From Sphingobacterium spiritivorum ATCC 33861 (GTDB taxonomy: Bacteria; Bacteroidota; Bacteroidia; Sphingobacteriales; Sphingobacteriaceae): a DNA stretch of 64,000 nucleotides. The number at the start of each line of letters is the position of its first letter. Within the stretch, counting starts at the first letter, position 1. The notes below the pieces were generated by a model that made no database searches, was not told the DNA's origin, and saw only the letters and a list, made by a program, of their open reading frames with translations. Of this stretch, positions 36,382 through 45,058 are shown piece by piece. The position numbers and the translations under genes are program-made. Location: positions 1,452,903-1,516,902 of the forward strand of contig NZ_GL379770.1 of the NCBI RefSeq assembly GCF_000143765.1, read 5' to 3'.

Positions 36382-36394
36382 TGCCAGGTTTTTT
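36369..36394 (+). terminator. Terminator after the aconitase gene
   Basis: 8-bp stem CCTGGTAC / GTGCCAGG (one G-U pair) with a short T loop, followed by six Ts. It overlaps the -7 element of the next gene. Confidence 0.8.
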
Positions 36395-36403
36395 ATTATA
36401 ACA

Positions 36404-37288
36404 ATGAGAAAAATATTATTGTCGTTAACTGCCGCTGCATTATGCTTGTCATCGGTATCTGCCCAGGAAATGGGAGATAGAAATTCAGAAATAGGTAAAA
36501 GCATTTTTAAAACAAAATATTCAAGGACTGAAAGTAATAAGGGAAAGATATTCGTTCATTGGGGTTACAACTTTTCTTCCTATGCCAAGTCTGATATTAC
36601 GTTCAAAGGACCCGGGTACAACTTTACACTACATGATGTAAAGGCCGGAGACCGACCGACCAAACTTTCGATGACTTATCTTGATCCGGGACGTCTGACT
36701 ATTCCTCAGTTTAATTTTCATTTTGGTTATTTTATAAAGGATAACTATTCTCTTTCTCTGGGATGGGATCATATGAAATATGTAGTGGATATTCCGCAAA
36801 GAGTTAAAATTTCAGGTTTTATTGATCCGGAAATCTCTTCACCGGGTATTCCTACGGGAGATAAAGCCGGTAGTTACAATGGTGAGATGATCACTGTAGA
36901 CTCCAGTATGCTGACCTTTGAGCATACCGATGGTTATAACTTTGCTGCTCTGGGACTGGAACGCTATGATGATATAATTGTCAACAGACAGGGTAAACAG
37001 GTGCTGACAATGGAATCTGGGGTAGAGGCCGGTTTGCTTATTCCGCGTTCAGATGTGCATCTTTTTGGTGAAGGCGCTAATCATTTCTGGAATATTGCCG
37101 GATATGGCGGAGCTGCAAAAGTTGGGTTACAGTATCGTTTTTACAAAGGGCTGTATCTGCAAGGTAGTTTTAAAACCGGCTATACGGAATTGACGAATAT
37201 CCGTACTACGGGAAGGAGAGGTGTAGATAAAGCGCAGCAAGGCATCTGGTTCTTCGAAAATTATTGGGTTCTGGGATTCCGGTTCTAG
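36404..37288 (+). CDS. Exported outer-membrane-barrel-like protein
   Basis: 294 residues with signal peptide MRKILLSLTAAALCLSSVSA. Strands rich in aromatic residues alternate (VHWGYNFSSYAKSDITFKGP, FNFHFGYFIKDNYSLSLGWD, LYLQGSFKTGYTEL), and the last residues FENYWVLGFRF end in a terminal Phe, the usual outer-membrane insertion signal. No family name is certain. It has its own consensus promoter embedded in the aconitase terminator and a strong terminator behind. Confidence 0.75.
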   Translation: MRKILLSLTAAALCLSSVSAQEMGDRNSEIGKSIFKTKYSRTESNKGKIFVHWGYNFSSYAKSDITFKGPGYNFTLHDVKAGDRPTKLSMTYLDPGRLTIPQFNFHFGYFIKDNYSLSLGWDHMKYVVDIPQRVKISGFIDPEISSPGIPTGDKAGSYNGEMITVDSSMLTFEHTDGYNFAALGLERYDDIIVNRQGKQVLTMESGVEAGLLIPRSDVHLFGEGANHFWNIAGYGGAAKVGLQYRFYKGLYLQGSFKTGYTELTNIRTTGRRGVDKAQQGIWFFENYWVLGFRF

Positions 37289-37306
37289 GAACAATCCTAA
37301 AGGATC

Positions 37307-37347
37307 AAAGGCAGAAGAGATTCCGGGAAATATCTTCTGCCTTTTTT
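37307..37347. terminator. Terminator between convergent genes
   Basis: Stem AAAGGCAGAAGA / TCTTCTGCCTTT with AT-rich extension, followed by a T run; placed between the barrel gene and the MBL-fold gene. Confidence 0.88.
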
Positions 37348-37352
37348 TGTTT

Positions 37353-38189
37353 TTAAATATCCGAAAGACGGAAGGTATCTTTCAATCGTATTCCTTTCTC
37401 TGTATGCTGCAGTGTACAGCATTCATTCACGGGATCGTGTTCCAGAAACAGAATATATTCCTGATCAGCAATCTCTTCCCAGTAACTTTTGCGCTCTTGC
37501 ATTGTTGTGAGCGGGCGTACATCATAACTCATCACATAGGGAATAGGTATATGTCCTACAGAGGGGAGAAGATCGGCCATGTATAGGATTGTTTTTCCTT
37601 TGTACCGGATTTGGGGTAGCATCATGGCTTCTGTATGTCCGTTGGCTATGCGGATGTCGATGTGTTCCGTAAGCGCTTGTCCTTCTCCGATAAATCTCAG
37701 CTGTCCGCTTTCTTGTATAGGAAGTATATTCTCTGCCAGAAAAGATGCTTTTTCCCGTGGATTCGGATCAACAGTAGCCCAGTTCCAGTGTTTTTCATTG
37801 CTCCAGTATGTTGCATTTGCAAAGGAGGGGATCAGCTTATCTCCGTCCCTCACGATGGCACCTCCGCAATGATCAAAATGGAGGTGTGTAAGAAATACAT
37901 CTGTGATATCCTGTCTGTTGTAACCGTATTTGGCTAATGACTTGTCCAGTGTATCATCTCCGTGCAGATCGTAGTGACCAAAGAATTTTGCATCCTGTTT
38001 GTCCCCTAATCCTGTATCGACAAGTATTAATCTGGATCCGTCTTCTATCAGTAAGAGACGGGTGGCCCAGGTACATAAGTTTTTTTCGTCTGCCGGATTT
38101 GTACGTTGCCAAAGGGACTTTGGAACGACGCCGAACATAGCGCCACCATCAAGTTTAAAAAAACCGGTATCAATCGTGTGTAGTTGCAT
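37353..38189 (-). CDS. MBL-fold metallo-hydrolase
   Basis: 278 residues. The zinc motif is THLHFDHCGG (His102, His104, Asp106, His107), with ILVDTGLGD before it, the GHTEAMM histidine near 193 and FLEHDPV near 255. Members with this order include AHL-lactonase-like and other small-molecule hydrolases; the substrate is not set. There is no signal peptide. The next gene on this strand is a LysR regulator, which lies upstream (53 bp) and may control it. Confidence 0.9.
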   Translation of the reverse strand: MQLHTIDTGFFKLDGGAMFGVVPKSLWQRTNPADEKNLCTWATRLLLIEDGSRLILVDTGLGDKQDAKFFGHYDLHGDDTLDKSLAKYGYNRQDITDVFLTHLHFDHCGGAIVRDGDKLIPSFANATYWSNEKHWNWATVDPNPREKASFLAENILPIQESGQLRFIGEGQALTEHIDIRIANGHTEAMMLPQIRYKGKTILYMADLLPSVGHIPIPYVMSYDVRPLTTMQERKSYWEEIADQEYILFLEHDPVNECCTLQHTEKGIRLKDTFRLSDI

Positions 38190-38242
38190 ATGCTAAATTT
38201 AACATAAATGATTTAATGCATCAAATAAAACAAATCGGCTTT

Positions 38243-39136
38243 TCACTTGTGTGTTTTGTCCTTGTAAAATGATTTGTATTCATCTATTATTAAATCTCTA
38301 AATGCTGATAATGCCGGATGCTTACTTTCTTTGTCAAAAGCCAATACTGTTTCTGTGTATACAGGCGCTGCCGCAAGAGGGCTAAAGCGGATCTGCAGAT
38401 GCCGGGCCTGATGTTGCACAGATTGCGGCACCAGAGCTGCCGCCAGTCCGCTTGATACGAGTTCTAAAATGGATTGCATTGTATTGCATTCATGCAGGAC
38501 ATGCGGATCAAAACCCAGGTAATGGCAGTAACTTACAAATTGCCGGTAATACTCAGGTGCATACTCTTTACTATACGAGACATAAGCTAATTCACTTAGC
38601 TTACCGGAAGTTGTATTAAAATCAGGAGTTGTTGCCAGACAGAAGGATTCTTTTAATAATGTACGGGTACTCAGCTGATCTGACAGGATTGGTGTGCGTA
38701 CAATTCCCAAATCAAGTTTACCATTTTCTAATGCTGTGAGTTGTTTCTGAGTGGACGTTTCATACAGGCATACATGGAGATATGGATAGCGCTCCTTCAC
38801 CATTTTGAGCAAACGCGCCAATAATGCTTTAGGAGTAGAGCTGATGTATCCTAATCTGAATGTTCCGGATACAGCATCCTGTATCTGTCTGGCCTTGATT
38901 TTGGCATTATCCAAAAGACGTAGAATATCCTGGGTTTCCTTCAGAAAGTATGCTCCTGCCGGAGTCAGGTTTACACGTTTATTGTTACGCTCAAACAGTA
39001 CAACTCCCAGTTCCTCTTCCAGATCTTTGATTTGCCTGCTCAGCGGAGGTTGGGATATAAACAATCTTTCTGCAGCCTTTCCAAAATGAAGTTCTTCTGC
39101 TAAAATAGCGAAATAATGAAGATGTCTTAATTCCAT
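38243..39136 (-). CDS. LysR-family transcriptional regulator
   Basis: 297 residues. N-terminal winged helix MELRHLHYFAILAEELHFGK with AAERLFISQPPLSRQIKDLE, then a periplasmic-binding-protein-like effector domain from about 90 (GTFRLGYISSTPKALLARLL). The family normally controls a divergent gene: here a methyltransferase gene starts 89 bp away on the other strand, with an inverted repeat between them. The MBL-fold gene downstream could also belong to the unit. The effector is unknown. Confidence 0.95.
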   Translation of the reverse strand: MELRHLHYFAILAEELHFGKAAERLFISQPPLSRQIKDLEEELGVVLFERNNKRVNLTPAGAYFLKETQDILRLLDNAKIKARQIQDAVSGTFRLGYISSTPKALLARLLKMVKERYPYLHVCLYETSTQKQLTALENGKLDLGIVRTPILSDQLSTRTLLKESFCLATTPDFNTTSGKLSELAYVSYSKEYAPEYYRQFVSYCHYLGFDPHVLHECNTMQSILELVSSGLAAALVPQSVQHQARHLQIRFSPLAAAPVYTETVLAFDKESKHPALSAFRDLIIDEYKSFYKDKTHK

Positions 39137-39158
39137 GATACGTTAAAGGTATTGATTG

Positions 39159-39205
39159 TTGATAAAATTAGTATTTTTAAGGTATTATCAATGTGTTTAT
39201 TTTTG
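39159..39205 (+). promoter_or_regulatory. Divergent LysR control region and methyltransferase promoter
   Basis: Inverted repeat TTGATAA (39159-39165) / TTATCAA (39185-39191) with 19 bp between, ending seven bases before a TATTTTTG -7 element (39198-39205). The site would cover the -33 region of the methyltransferase promoter and fits a LysR operator. Confidence 0.5.
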
Positions 39206-39225
39206 AAATATAAATCAGCGATGGT

Positions 39226-39939
39226 ATGGAACACAAATCAACATTAAGAGAGATAGAAGAACGTTTTGATCAGGACGTTACCCGGTTTTCGAATCTGGAT
39301 ACGGGACAGCAGACCACTTTGGATGCGCTGTATAATATGGAATTGATTACAGATGGTATTGCAGCGAGTTATGCACAACTCGGAGATGTGCTGGATGTAG
39401 GATGCGGGGCAGGTAATTATCCGGTCAAGTTGTTGTCAAAAGTCAGGAACCCTAATATAACCTTAGTCGATCTCAGTCAACCTATGCTGGATAAGGCTGT
39501 AGAACGTATACAACCGCTTACATCAGGAAGGGTGGATGCCATCAAGGCTGACTTTCAGACTCTGGAATTTCCTGCGGGGAGTTTCGATGTCATTGTGGCC
39601 ACGGCGGTTTTGCATCACTTAAGAACAGATGCCGACTGGGAATCCGCATTTGCAAAATTTTATCAATGGCTTCGTCCGGGAGGTAGCATCTGGATTTTTG
39701 ATCTGCTTATCCAGCAGGAAGCAGGTATACAGCAATTGATCTATAAAGAGCGTTATGGAGCCTATTTGAAAGGGCTTAAAGATGAAGCGTATCGTGACCA
39801 TGTGTTTGCGTATATTGAAAAAGAAGATACTCCGCAGACTCTGGTTTATCAGCTGGATCTGCTACGTCTGGCAGGGTTCAAATCTGTAGATGTACTGCAC
39901 AAAAATCTTTGTTTTGCTTCCTTCGTGGCATTCAGATAA
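39226..39939 (+). CDS. Class I SAM-dependent methyltransferase
   Basis: 237 residues. Motif I VLDVGCGAGNYPVKLL (about 62-77), motif II LVDLSQP, motif IV FPAGSFDVIVATAVLHHLRT (about 110-129), and post-motif LRPGGSIWIFDLL. This matches small-molecule methyltransferases of the UbiE/Tam type. It is divergent from a LysR gene and probably controlled by it. The substrate is unknown. A hairpin lies directly after the stop codon. Confidence 0.92.
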   Translation: MEHKSTLREIEERFDQDVTRFSNLDTGQQTTLDALYNMELITDGIAASYAQLGDVLDVGCGAGNYPVKLLSKVRNPNITLVDLSQPMLDKAVERIQPLTSGRVDAIKADFQTLEFPAGSFDVIVATAVLHHLRTDADWESAFAKFYQWLRPGGSIWIFDLLIQQEAGIQQLIYKERYGAYLKGLKDEAYRDHVFAYIEKEDTPQTLVYQLDLLRLAGFKSVDVLHKNLCFASFVAFR

Positions 39940-39958
39940 ACTGTCATATTAGCATTGC

Positions 39959-39998
39959 AGGTGATGCCGGTTCGCTATTATGGCGTCACCTTTCTTTT
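39959..39998. terminator. Terminator-like hairpin between convergent genes
   Basis: AGGTGATGCC / GGCGTCACCT, 10-bp stem with one mismatch and a 13-base loop, followed by a T-rich tail. It overlaps the last codons of the minus-strand lipoprotein gene. Confidence 0.6.
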
Positions 39999-40652
39999 GT
40001 CTTTTTTGATATACTTGATTGTATTTCCATTGATTTGAAAATAGTCTGTTTCTACCCATTTCCAACTTTTTCCTTCGCGCATATTGTGACCGCTTACTAT
40101 AAAGTTCACGGTTAATTTGTCACCTTCTTTCTTAAATGATATTTCGTCAAATGTATTTTGTATTGTTGCTCCATCCGGAATAGTCGGGCAGCCCTGGAGT
40201 TCTTCCAGTACAACTTTATCGTCTTTGAACCACTTTTTGAGAAACCCTATATGCTGTTCAGAACACTGATATCCGAGCTGAAGAGCTGTAAGTATCTTAC
40301 ATTTCAGATTGCTACGATCATCTTTATAGGGGCCGTCCCACTGGCATTCATTTCCTATAAAAGTCGCTACGTAACCTATTGCCGCACGTTCGGAATCCGA
40401 AAGATTTTTTGCAAGATCCTCATCGATCCTGATCATATTGAAGGTGTCTTTTAATTCATCATCATACTGATCTTCCCGCCAAAGAAATTTCTGTTCGGCT
40501 GTTTGTTCAGGCTCATCTTTTACGACGGGAGCCTGTAAAGAATCCTTTGCTATATTTGTGGTATCTGAATGTATGTTTGTCTTATCCTCTACCGGACGTG
40601 CATTACATGCAAGCAGGCTTAGGGAGAATAGCAGATAATATATATTTTTCAT
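39978..40652 (-). CDS. Lipoprotein, function unknown
   Basis: 224 residues. Signal MKNIYYLLFSLSLLAC with lipobox LLAC. After a low-complexity linker (about 20-50, rich in T, D, K and P) a compact domain follows with several cysteines (IGNECQWDGPYK, LKCKILTALQLGYQCSEQHI, ELQGCPTIPD), which may form disulphides. The end KYIKKDKRKVTP is basic. No family is recognised. It follows the nitronate monooxygenase gene by 12 bp, so the two may share a message, although a role in common is not evident. Confidence 0.7.
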   Translation of the reverse strand: MKNIYYLLFSLSLLACNARPVEDKTNIHSDTTNIAKDSLQAPVVKDEPEQTAEQKFLWREDQYDDELKDTFNMIRIDEDLAKNLSDSERAAIGYVATFIGNECQWDGPYKDDRSNLKCKILTALQLGYQCSEQHIGFLKKWFKDDKVVLEELQGCPTIPDGATIQNTFDEISFKKEGDKLTVNFIVSGHNMREGKSWKWVETDYFQINGNTIKYIKKDKRKVTP

Positions 40653-40664
40653 AGGTCTATGGAT

Positions 40665-41732
40665 TTATGTATCCTGAGATTCGACTTCATGGATCAGATT
40701 ACGTAGTATCTCTGCTGTAGAGGCAGTGCTGAAAGGATAAGGCGACTGACCTACCCATATACTGACAAAGTCTGGATTCTGATTCGTTTTTGATGCTAAC
40801 CGCAAAGGCGCGGTCAGCTTATTCTGATAGGGGTATGGAAGTATATTTCCGGATGCCTCTGCTTCCTTAGAAAAAAGGTTGCGGATTCCCCGGGCATATC
40901 TTCCTGTAAAGCTGTTGGTCAGTACTACATCTTTGCTTTTCAGCTGCTGTAACAGCTCTTTTTCAAAAGGCTTTAATATACTTTCTTTAGCTGTCAGCAA
41001 CAGACTTCCGACCTGAAATCCACAAGCTCCTAATGTATGAACTGCGCGAAGACTACGGGCATTATAGATCCCTCCTGCATAGATGACAGGAACGCGCACA
41101 TGCTCCAGTACCTGACTTAATAAAGAAAATCCTCCTACCAGAGGTAGAGAATCGTCTATAAAACTTCCTCGATGTCCGCCTGCTTCTATACCTTGTACAC
41201 AGATAATATCTATTCCTGAGCGCTCAAGCGCTAGAGCTTCATCCAGACTGGTACAGGTACCGATAAGAATGCTGCCGTTTTGCTTGAACAGGGATATGAC
41301 GGCAGCATCCGGATTTCCGAAAGTAAAACTTACAATGGGACATTTCTCTTCCAGAATAGCTGCTATCTGTTGATGATAGCTGTGTAGTTGCAACTGTTCC
41401 AGACTTGGGAGTTCAGCCTTCAAATTGTGTTTTTGAGCCAGATCCTGTATAAAAGACCGCGCGGTATTATATTTTGAAATGAGCTGATCGGTCACGGGTG
41501 GGATAGCGTGAGCAAAGAAATTGACTGCAAAGGGTTCAGAAGTTAAAGCTCTCGTCTGACGAATAGCTGCTGAACATTGTTCTGCTGTAAGATCTCCAAG
41601 CGCCAGCGAACCCAGGCATCCTGCTGCAGAAGCTGCGGCTACCATCTCAGGGCTGGTTACCCCTAACATAGGAGCCTGAACAATGGGATGAATTATTCCT
41701 AACAATTCGGTAATCTCATTTTTCCATTTCAT
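40665..41732 (-). CDS. Nitronate monooxygenase family protein
   Basis: 355 residues, FMN-binding TIM barrel. Seen: [20 protein letters not shown] at the N-terminus, FAVNFFAH, VCVQGIEAGGHRGSF (the catalytic-His region GxEAGGHRG, about 178-192), VIYAGGIYNARSL and GACGFQVGSLLL. These enzymes oxidise alkyl nitronates such as propionate 3-nitronate, a detoxification role. All expected landmarks are present. The gene is alone except for a small lipoprotein gene 12 bp behind. Confidence 0.92.
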   Translation of the reverse strand: MKWKNEITELLGIIHPIVQAPMLGVTSPEMVAAASAAGCLGSLALGDLTAEQCSAAIRQTRALTSEPFAVNFFAHAIPPVTDQLISKYNTARSFIQDLAQKHNLKAELPSLEQLQLHSYHQQIAAILEEKCPIVSFTFGNPDAAVISLFKQNGSILIGTCTSLDEALALERSGIDIICVQGIEAGGHRGSFIDDSLPLVGGFSLLSQVLEHVRVPVIYAGGIYNARSLRAVHTLGACGFQVGSLLLTAKESILKPFEKELLQQLKSKDVVLTNSFTGRYARGIRNLFSKEAEASGNILPYPYQNKLTAPLRLASKTNQNPDFVSIWVGQSPYPFSTASTAEILRNLIHEVESQDT

Positions 41733-42206
41733 ATTTCTAAAAATACTAAGAATAGTTTGGGTTCAGTTATGATTTTTAGAAATCATGTAATAAGTGTTTT
41801 TTAAGCTTATTACCATTTACCATTGTTTATACGACGAATAAAATGAGGGCTCTGAATATAATCTTTACTTTGCGACTTCTTTTCTTAAAAATGTACCGCC
41901 TTCTAAGGATACAAATGAATCAGTTATGTAAATTTTTATCTACAATTAATTTGTTTTACATGTAGATCTGCATCTACACGATATAGCTGTATTATTGTTG
42001 TGACAGTGTTTTTGGCGTTTGCTCGGGTTTAATATTATTTCCTGTGGGTAAAAATAAACTAAGATAGCTTTATATTTGCGTTATAACTTTTAATACTCTG
42101 ATTATTATCTATTGTGTTTCTGAATACACTTAGAAGTTATACAGTTGATTTGGCACTAACGAACGAAAATCAAAAAGAATTATTTATTTAAGATAAGTTG
42201 AGGGAT
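41733..42206. other. 474-bp AT-rich intergenic region
   Basis: No gene is seen. It holds the inverted repeat TGTAGAT-N4-ATCTACA (41961-41978) and a TATATTTG -7-like element (42071-42078), about 130 bp before the next start. This may be the promoter of the following gene, with a long leader. Confidence 0.4.
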
Positions 42207-42734
42207 ATGAAGTATTCTTTACTGAACAAACAGGATGTCGTAAGAAAGATTGTTTCGGGTGAATTGTTATTAAAGGAGGCGATGGTTGAATATAATATCA
42301 AATCGGAAAGAACCATCATAAGGTGGCTGGATGAATATCAACGAAAACAGCAAAGAGAAAAGGAAAAGGAAATGAGTTCGACGAAAGATTCTATAATCTA
42401 TGCAGAACTTTCTTGTCGTGTATTGCCTTCAAAATTACTGGAGAATTTTGAACTAATACGAATAGTGGAAAAAGAAAAGGCCCTATTCTTTTATTTAGAA
42501 GAATATGAAAAAGCACCGCGTGGTTTTGAAAAAGATTTATTGATACCTAAAGGTTTTTTAGATTCTATAATTATTCAGGATTTCCCGATTCGTGGTCAAA
42601 AATCATTTTTATGTCTGAAAAGAAGAAAATGGATTATTGACGGACTTGATAAAATGGTCTACAGTAAATGGGACGATTTTACAACATTAGTAAGAGTTAC
42701 AAATGAATTTGGTGAATATATGAAGAGTGGATAG
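42207..42734 (+). CDS. HTH protein with ISAon1-transposase-N-terminal-like domain
   Basis: 175 residues from the ATG at 42207. Residues about 5-43 form a transposase-style helix-turn-helix (NKQDVVRKIVSGELLLKEAM then VEYNIKSERTIIRWLDEYQR), followed by a charged coiled linker. The rest resembles the small N-terminal ORF of ISAon1 elements: LLENFELIRI, FFYLEE, IIIQDFPIRGQKSFLCLKRR, WDDF and a closing VTNEFGEYMK. No catalytic ORF follows and no terminal repeats are seen. I infer a domesticated transposase part, perhaps now a DNA-binding regulator. Confidence 0.6.
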   Translation: MKYSLLNKQDVVRKIVSGELLLKEAMVEYNIKSERTIIRWLDEYQRKQQREKEKEMSSTKDSIIYAELSCRVLPSKLLENFELIRIVEKEKALFFYLEEYEKAPRGFEKDLLIPKGFLDSIIIQDFPIRGQKSFLCLKRRKWIIDGLDKMVYSKWDDFTTLVRVTNEFGEYMKSG

Positions 42735-42835
42735 TGTTTACGGTTTGAACAGCTTTATATCAGGAAAGTAATACGAGTTGTTTCAGATAGTTTGGAGAAA
42801 TTCTCAATAATAAATTAAAAGATTTAAATGCTAAA

Positions 42836-43768
42836 ATGAAGAATACGTATTTATCAGGTATTGGATTAATCATTTTCTTATTGGTCGTCTTTGATTCTTG
42901 CAATAATGGTCATACAAGGAAACAGGAAGAAAAGCTGGATACTATCGATAGTATGAATACAAACGCTGTCTCTTCTGTAAGAAAGTTAGCTATAGGAAAT
43001 TTTTGGGATGATTTTGATTTTAATGATGAAGAATTTTACAAGCGTGATGGTGAGCAGGCTATTGCTGATTTTATAGGTCTTTTTCCATCTTCTTCACCTG
43101 AAGAAATTCAAAAAGCTGTATTCAGAATGCTAAGTAAGGCAGAAAGTAATCCACAGGCATTTGCTTTTTTTCAGGGTCTGTTTAAAAAATATTTATATGA
43201 TCCGAATTCTCCTTTGCGTAATGATATGTATTACGAACCCGTAATCGGTTATTTGATACATTCAGATAAGGTTTCTGCTATTGAAAAGAATACATATGAG
43301 CAATTATTGAAGACAGTCAAAAAAAATAAAGTAGGGACTGCGGCGACCTCATTTTCTGTTGCGTTACAATCCGGTAGAGAGGTTCGGTTGGAAGAAATTG
43401 ATGCTCCGTTTCTACTACTGATTTTTTATGAACCTGATTGCAACAGTTGTAAGAGCATCATTGAAAAAATGAAGAATATTCCGGAACTGAATGAATTGAT
43501 TGACAATAAGAAACTACTAAAGATACTGGCTGTATATGCTGTAGGCAATGAAGAGATATGGAAAGATTATTTTCCGTATATGCCGGGTAACTGGATTAAC
43601 GCAATAGATAAAAACAAACATATTATTACTCGTAATCTGTATGACCTGAAGGCTTCTCCCACTATGTATTTATTGGATCAACGTAAGCATGTCATTTTGA
43701 AGGACAGCGATTTGGGGCATGTAATGTATTTTCTTACAAATAATAAAGGTTTAACCAGTGTAATGTGA
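42836..43768 (+). CDS. DUF5106 and thioredoxin-like lipoprotein
   Basis: 310 residues. Signal with a possible lipobox (LVVFDSC, Cys22). A DUF5106-like helical domain covers about 55-165 (FWDDFDFNDEEFYKRDGEQA, then FFQGLFKKYLYDPNSPLRND), and a thioredoxin-like fold follows with the CNSC active site (Cys202, Cys205) in FYEPDCNSCKSIIEKM. Similar two-domain proteins of Bacteroidota act in periplasmic redox work. It lies before a WecA-type transferase gene (39 bp), though a shared function is not clear. Confidence 0.85.
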   Translation: MKNTYLSGIGLIIFLLVVFDSCNNGHTRKQEEKLDTIDSMNTNAVSSVRKLAIGNFWDDFDFNDEEFYKRDGEQAIADFIGLFPSSSPEEIQKAVFRMLSKAESNPQAFAFFQGLFKKYLYDPNSPLRNDMYYEPVIGYLIHSDKVSAIEKNTYEQLLKTVKKNKVGTAATSFSVALQSGREVRLEEIDAPFLLLIFYEPDCNSCKSIIEKMKNIPELNELIDNKKLLKILAVYAVGNEEIWKDYFPYMPGNWINAIDKNKHIITRNLYDLKASPTMYLLDQRKHVILKDSDLGHVMYFLTNNKGLTSVM

Positions 43769-43807
43769 GTGTGAATAAAGTATTCTGAAATTATAAAAAA
43801 TGACTAG

Positions 43808-45034
43808 ATGGAAGTTTTAATAGTATTTGTAATTCCTTTTGTTTTAGCCGTGCTATTGAGTAAGGTGATGATTCCTTACATTATGCTTGTTACATACAGG
43901 AAGAGATTGTTTGATCCGGTAGATCCGCGCAAACATCATCAACGTATTATACCTCGATTGGGTGGGGTGGCTTTTGCTCCTATACAATGCTGTGTACTTG
44001 TCATTACTTTAGTGGTGCTTTACAAAATGGGGCCATATTCACTGGATTTGAATATTGATGTAAAACCCTGGATTATAGTGCCGATGCTGATGATGCTCGT
44101 CTGCGGTCTGGTGATTCTTTTTCTGGTAGGAATAGCGGATGACCTTATCGGAATGGATTACAAATGGAAATTTACGGCCCAATTACTTGTCGCTTCGCTT
44201 TTACCTATATCGGGTTTGTGGATCAACGATATGTATGGTATTCTTTTTATCACATCCTTATCGCCATGGGTAGGCATACCACTGACCATGTTTGCGGTGG
44301 TTCTTATTATTAATGCTGTCAATCTGATGGATGGTCTGGATGGTCTTTGTTCAGGCATAGTAGCTATAGGTGCGGTTGTGTTGGGAGCTATGTTTATTTT
44401 TTACGGTGCCTGGTTGCACGCGATGTTTGCTTTTATAACCGCAGGTGTATTACTTCCGTTTTTTTATTTCAATGTGTTTGGTATTGCACACCGCCGCCGG
44501 CAGATATTTATGGGGGATACGGGGAGCCTCACACTAGGATATTCCATTGCTTTTCTTGCTATTAGTTTTGCTATGAATAATGCTGATATTAAGCCATTTT
44601 CAGAAGGAGCTATTGTTGCCGCTTTTTCTACTTTAATTGTACCTGTGTTTGATGTGGCCCGGGTGATGTTCATCCGTTGGAGAATGGGAAAATCATTGTT
44701 TAAGCCAGATCGTAACCATCTTCATCATAAATTGTTGCAGGTAGGGATGTCGCACCGTCAGGCTATGCTGACGATATTAGGTATGGCGTTGTTTTTTTGC
44801 CTGATTAATGGATTAGCAGTTCATTTTATCAGTAATAACATTGTGGTGCTGGCAGACATTGTATTATGGATATGTTTTCAGTACGCTTTTGATAGAATCG
44901 GAAAAATGAGATCAAGCAAATTGATAAAGGATAAAGTGAAGGATAATACAATAGTTCTTTCAGATGAAAATAAAACAAGGAATGAGAGTTTATACATGAA
45001 TGCTGATGAGTCACTTGGTGCATTTTCAGAATAG
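43808..45034 (+). CDS. WecA/TagO-type undecaprenyl-phosphate sugar-1-phosphate transferase
   Basis: 408 residues with about 11 membrane helices. Family motifs: GIADDLIGMDYKWKFTAQLL (catalytic Asp pair), NLMDGLDGLCSG, the MGDTGSLTLGYSIAF loop, and the cytoplasmic RNHLHHKLLQVGMSHRQA loop. It moves a sugar-1-phosphate, probably GlcNAc or a relative, to undecaprenyl phosphate and so starts a surface glycan. The next gene is a truncated sugar epimerase 24 bp on, as at the beginning of polysaccharide gene clusters; the rest of such a cluster is missing here. Confidence 0.93.
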   Translation: MEVLIVFVIPFVLAVLLSKVMIPYIMLVTYRKRLFDPVDPRKHHQRIIPRLGGVAFAPIQCCVLVITLVVLYKMGPYSLDLNIDVKPWIIVPMLMMLVCGLVILFLVGIADDLIGMDYKWKFTAQLLVASLLPISGLWINDMYGILFITSLSPWVGIPLTMFAVVLIINAVNLMDGLDGLCSGIVAIGAVVLGAMFIFYGAWLHAMFAFITAGVLLPFFYFNVFGIAHRRRQIFMGDTGSLTLGYSIAFLAISFAMNNADIKPFSEGAIVAAFSTLIVPVFDVARVMFIRWRMGKSLFKPDRNHLHHKLLQVGMSHRQAMLTILGMALFFCLINGLAVHFISNNIVVLADIVLWICFQYAFDRIGKMRSSKLIKDKVKDNTIVLSDENKTRNESLYMNADESLGAFSE

Positions 45035-45058
45035 AAATAGAAATTAAAAGATCTGCTG

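Noticed and set aside
41733..42206. Complete insertion sequence around the HTH-ISAon1-like gene
   Set aside because: No terminal inverted repeats, no target duplication and no catalytic ORF are visible.
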